Source: Hepsetus odoe (lineage: Eukaryota > Chordata > Actinopteri > Characiformes > Hepsetidae). Taken from it: a DNA stretch of 64,000 nucleotides. Of the stretch, positions 60,820 through 64,000 are shown piece by piece. Every line of letters begins with the position of its first letter. Position 1 is the first letter of the stretch. The notes beneath the pieces are model-generated. The model was not told where the DNA came from. It saw only the letters and a program-made list of their open reading frames with translations, and made no database searches. The translations under genes were made by a program, and so were the position numbers. The DNA lies in assembly GCA_017165825.1 (NCBI GenBank), contig CM029372.1:3496499-3560498 (forward strand), read 5' to 3'.

Positions 60820-62110
60820 TTTCAGGTAAGCAAAAGCATTGGAACAGAAAATTTCAAAGAAAATTTAAATACAAGACCATTAATAGTTGGTAGTATATTC
60901 CTTGCTTGCAGTAGTAGCATCATGCTGACTGTTTTCCAGCCTTCTACCTCAGTTTGTTCTGGGGTTCTCTACCAGCCTCGTTGTCAGGAAATGCTAGTTA
61001 ATTTGGGGTAAGATCTGGTGAGTGACCTGGTCAGTTCAAAATTTTCCACTTTTCCACCAATGAAATCCTTTGTTCTCTTGGTAGCGTGTTTTGGATCATT
61101 TTCTTGCAAAAAATAAGTTTCTACTAATTAGATGGATGTCTCTCTGCACATTGTTTTTGTAGACCTCAGAATTTATTCTGCTGCTACAACTGAGTGTCGT
61201 TTAAGATTCATCTTTGAAGATTATTGAGCTTGTTCCAGAAGCAGCCACGTAAACCAAAGCCATGTTTCTACATGAGAATATCCATTTTTCCTCCACATTT
61301 TAGCCTTTTTATCACTTTTGTAAAGATTAATCTTTGTTTCATCAGTCCAAAACAACATTGTTCCAGAAAGCTCCTCTCTTTCTATTTTAGCAATTTCCAA
61401 TCTGGTTCTGATCCTAATTGCTAGTATGTGTTTTGTTTCTGTTATATGGAAATCTTGGAACAGTGGATTGTGAAGCCTCCACTCTTACACTATGGACGTT
61501 GTTCTGGATGTCACTGACTGTTTTTTTTTTTGTTTTTTTTGCGTGACCAGCCGTTTCAGTGTCTGTTGCTCAGGACACTAGTTGTAGTGTCTATACCCAA
61601 TGTTAATGAAATGCTTCCAATTGATTTCTATCATAGCTTAAAACAGGATGACCAGGGTAGACATTCTTGCTGTTAATGTTGGTTTTCTCTTTTTAGCATC
61701 ATTACGGTCTTTACAGGTAAATCCAAAGCTTATGTGAGACTACATACCAAGAGCTCTATAAAGTTTCCAGCAATCACCCAGGACACATCAGTGTTTTAAC
61801 AATTACATGTCAGCTGCTCATGTTCAATACTTTTGCTCACTTGAATAACTTGGTGATCAGATACACAAGGCACTGTGTTCTTTGTATTTTCACATTTCTT
61901 CATGTAAATATCAGAAAATGGCTTCAGTCTCATTCATCTTTGCTTACCAAACTAAATATCTTGAGTGCATAAATGGCTCAAATACTCTTGCTATTCTGCG
62001 ATATGTTTGTAGGGCACTGTATGTCTACACACATGAATATACATCTGTGCTCCAGAGAAGAAAATCACATGAATGTTGCATGAGAATAAACCCTGACACT
62101 AAAAAACCTT
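60820..62110 (-). mobile_element. Possible old Tc1-like transposon, antisense
   Basis: Phrases such as TGTTTCATCAGTCCAAAACA and ATTGTTCCAGAAAGC resemble the antisense strand of Tc1-like transposases. No termini and no reliable frame, so this is tentative. Confidence 0.35.
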
Positions 62111-63690
62111 GCTCTTTTTCCTCTTTTCCTTTGACGTAGTGCAGCAGAAACATTAGATCAGTAGCAACATGGAGGCCTAAAAATGCCTCCATCACAGTAC
62201 CTCCCTCTGTGTATCAACAAAGTGCTGCTCCATTTCCCAAGGCTACCAGGTGACACATGATAGGTGTACACGTGTTAAGTGGTTCCACATATTCAAGGGA
62301 CTCCCCCCTTTATAAAGGTCAATTATCCATTCCATATGCTACTTAGATTTTTCAGGAGACAAGCATATCACGATCATTACCAACATTCCTTTGCCTTCCA
62401 ACAGGTGACTTTTAGACTTACAATCTAGTTTACTACATAAAGAGGCTCACGTTAGACCAATTTTGGTATTTAAATAAACTGATGTAGTCTGAACAAAGAG
62501 TTGGACAAGTTGTTCTGTGTTACAGCAGATGGACGTTCATGTGCTGTAGCACAATAACACATGGAGGAAAGCCTGTGGACATTAGGGTAACATTGACCAA
62601 AGCACTCAGCTGGTGTGTCCTATTGAAAAGGCAGGAAGCAATAAGGAGGAATGCTTCGGGCATACACATACAATAGCTAGAAGCCTGTGGATCTGGATGG
62701 ATACTGAGCTTGTATAACATACAGCTGTCACAAGCCTCAAAATGGAATCATTCATTTCTTTAACATTAAGCTGGGTTTCATTGTAATGTCTCTGCATAAT
62801 AATGATAAGAATTCCAAAGTGTGTTATTTCAAGGATGTGGTATATATATATATATGTAAGTCTGAAAGAAATTTAAAAGGAATTGTCTTAAATTCTATGT
62901 GCTGATATTTTAAAAACTAATTAAACTAATGGACTAAACAAATGGAACCAAATTGAACAATAACAATCCAGTTGTTGTTATCACTGTTCATCACTGTTTA
63001 TCAAGTAATCTGTGCACTCTTATTTCATTACTGACTTAAAATATTTTCTGCTAGACTGAGATTATACATATCCTCACTTGTTGTTTATGAACTTTTTGAT
63101 ATGAGTTTATTAATTTTACCTTAATTTTACCTTCACCTCTTTGTCCTCACTAAAATGGGAAGAAATATGTCACCATTTTGTATGACAATTTTTTCCATTT
63201 TTCCATTCACTCTCTCTCTCTCTCTCTGTTGTAAAGGAAAATTCATGTGTAATGGTTTACATTTCCCTGATCAGTTACTAAACAGTTATAGATCTGAGCA
63301 TCCATCTTATTTGCTTCCAACTGAACACAAAACTGAAACATTGTACAGATCAGTAATTAGCTGTTCTTCTTTGTAAAAGGGTTATTTTTGGCTCATTTTA
63401 GTTTTTCGAAGAATCATTTACAAGAGGCTCTTGATCACACTGAAGAACCTTTTATGTATATAGTTGGTTCATTGAGTGTTTACATTTATAGATTGAACCA
63501 CAGTCTTTTCTATAGGACCCTTGAAGAACCATTTTTAAGATGTTTGGATGTTATGGCCCTCTGCAGATACTTTTTGGGGTAAGGGCTTCCTGGCTACAGG
63601 TTCAAGGAACAGCAAGCCCAGACCGCAAAAAGACCTGAAAAGGACAACAGGGGACTTGAATTTCACCCATCTAGAAAGAGAGAGGGATGA
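62111..63690. other. No gene seen
   Basis: AT-rich DNA with only short TA and CT runs (62840-62856, 63211-63227). Confidence 0.5.
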
Positions 63691-63692
63691 TG

Positions 63693-63748
63693 TTAGATAG
63701 ATAGATAGATAGATAGATATAGATAGATAGATAGATAGATAGTTAGAC

Positions 63749-63793
<45 letters not shown>

Positions 63794-63812
63794 TATGGAT
63801 GGATGGATGGTT

Positions 63813-63855
<43 letters not shown>

Positions 63856-63856
63856 T

Positions 63857-63899
<43 letters not shown>

Positions 63900-63923
63900 T
63901 GATTGATGGATTAGATAGATAGA
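63693..63923. repeat. GATA tetranucleotide array
   Basis: About 230 bp of GATA units with a few GATT, GGAT and GACA variants. Confidence 0.97.
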
Positions 63924-64000
63924 AAGCAAGAGAGGGAGCGAAGCAAGCAGAGTTAAACATAAGGTCAGTTACACCATTAAAATATAAGTTCCAAAACGGT

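Noticed and set aside
63535..63960. 141-codon minus-strand frame rich in Tyr, Leu, Ser and Ile
   Set aside because: It is the translation of the GATA array. Similar low-complexity frames at 12.2, 24.5 and 59.6 kb come from dinucleotide repeats.

Overview
This window looks like a stretch of a ray-finned fish genome. It is AT-rich, has introns and intergenic DNA full of retroposons, and carries repeat families typical of teleosts: tRNA-headed SINEs, RTE-type and L2/Rex1-like LINEs, Tc1-like transposons, and many (CA)n, (CT)n and GATA arrays. The SINE set suggests an otophysan such as a catfish or characin, but that is only an impression. No prokaryotic gene organisation, CRISPR array or operon is present.

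Two host genes can be supported, both on the minus strand. At 41.9-44.0 kb lies a complete leptin gene. It has a TATA box, a tiny non-coding first exon, a 49-codon exon carrying the signal peptide and start of helix A, a 1.36 kb intron, and a 111-codon last exon ending in the family's terminal cysteine. At 4.1-16.5 kb lie the 5' exons of a secreted or membrane mucin-like gene: a 1.3 kb exon with signal peptide and Ser/Thr-rich sequence, and a 114-bp Ser/Thr-rich phase-matched exon after a ~10.9 kb intron. The remaining exons are probably off the left edge; I could not identify the gene.

Mobile DNA fills most of the rest. RTE-type LINE copies lie at 1.5 kb (a mini-copy made only of the two element ends), 7.9 kb (3' end), 32.4-35.6 kb (nearly full length, antisense, perfect 16-bp target duplication) and 53.3-56.4 kb (sense, open reverse-transcriptase frame, with a SINE inside it and itself inside a Tc1-like element). 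Other LINE relics occupy 22.6-23.75, 27.5-28.7, 29.9-30.4 and 30.45-31.6 kb. Tc1-like elements or relics are at 18.1-19.4, 35.8-36.0, 37.1-37.9, 49.6-50.1, 52.3-52.8, 53.2/56.4-57.5 and 59.3-59.7 kb. A solo LTR with a 5-bp target duplication at 47.26-48.20 kb carries two SINEs in inverted orientation.

The most useful observations for follow-up are the leptin gene with its promoter, the exon structure of the mucin-like gene, and several insertions with readable target-site duplications that give a relative history of transposition. I found no convincing evidence for a wholly new biological system.
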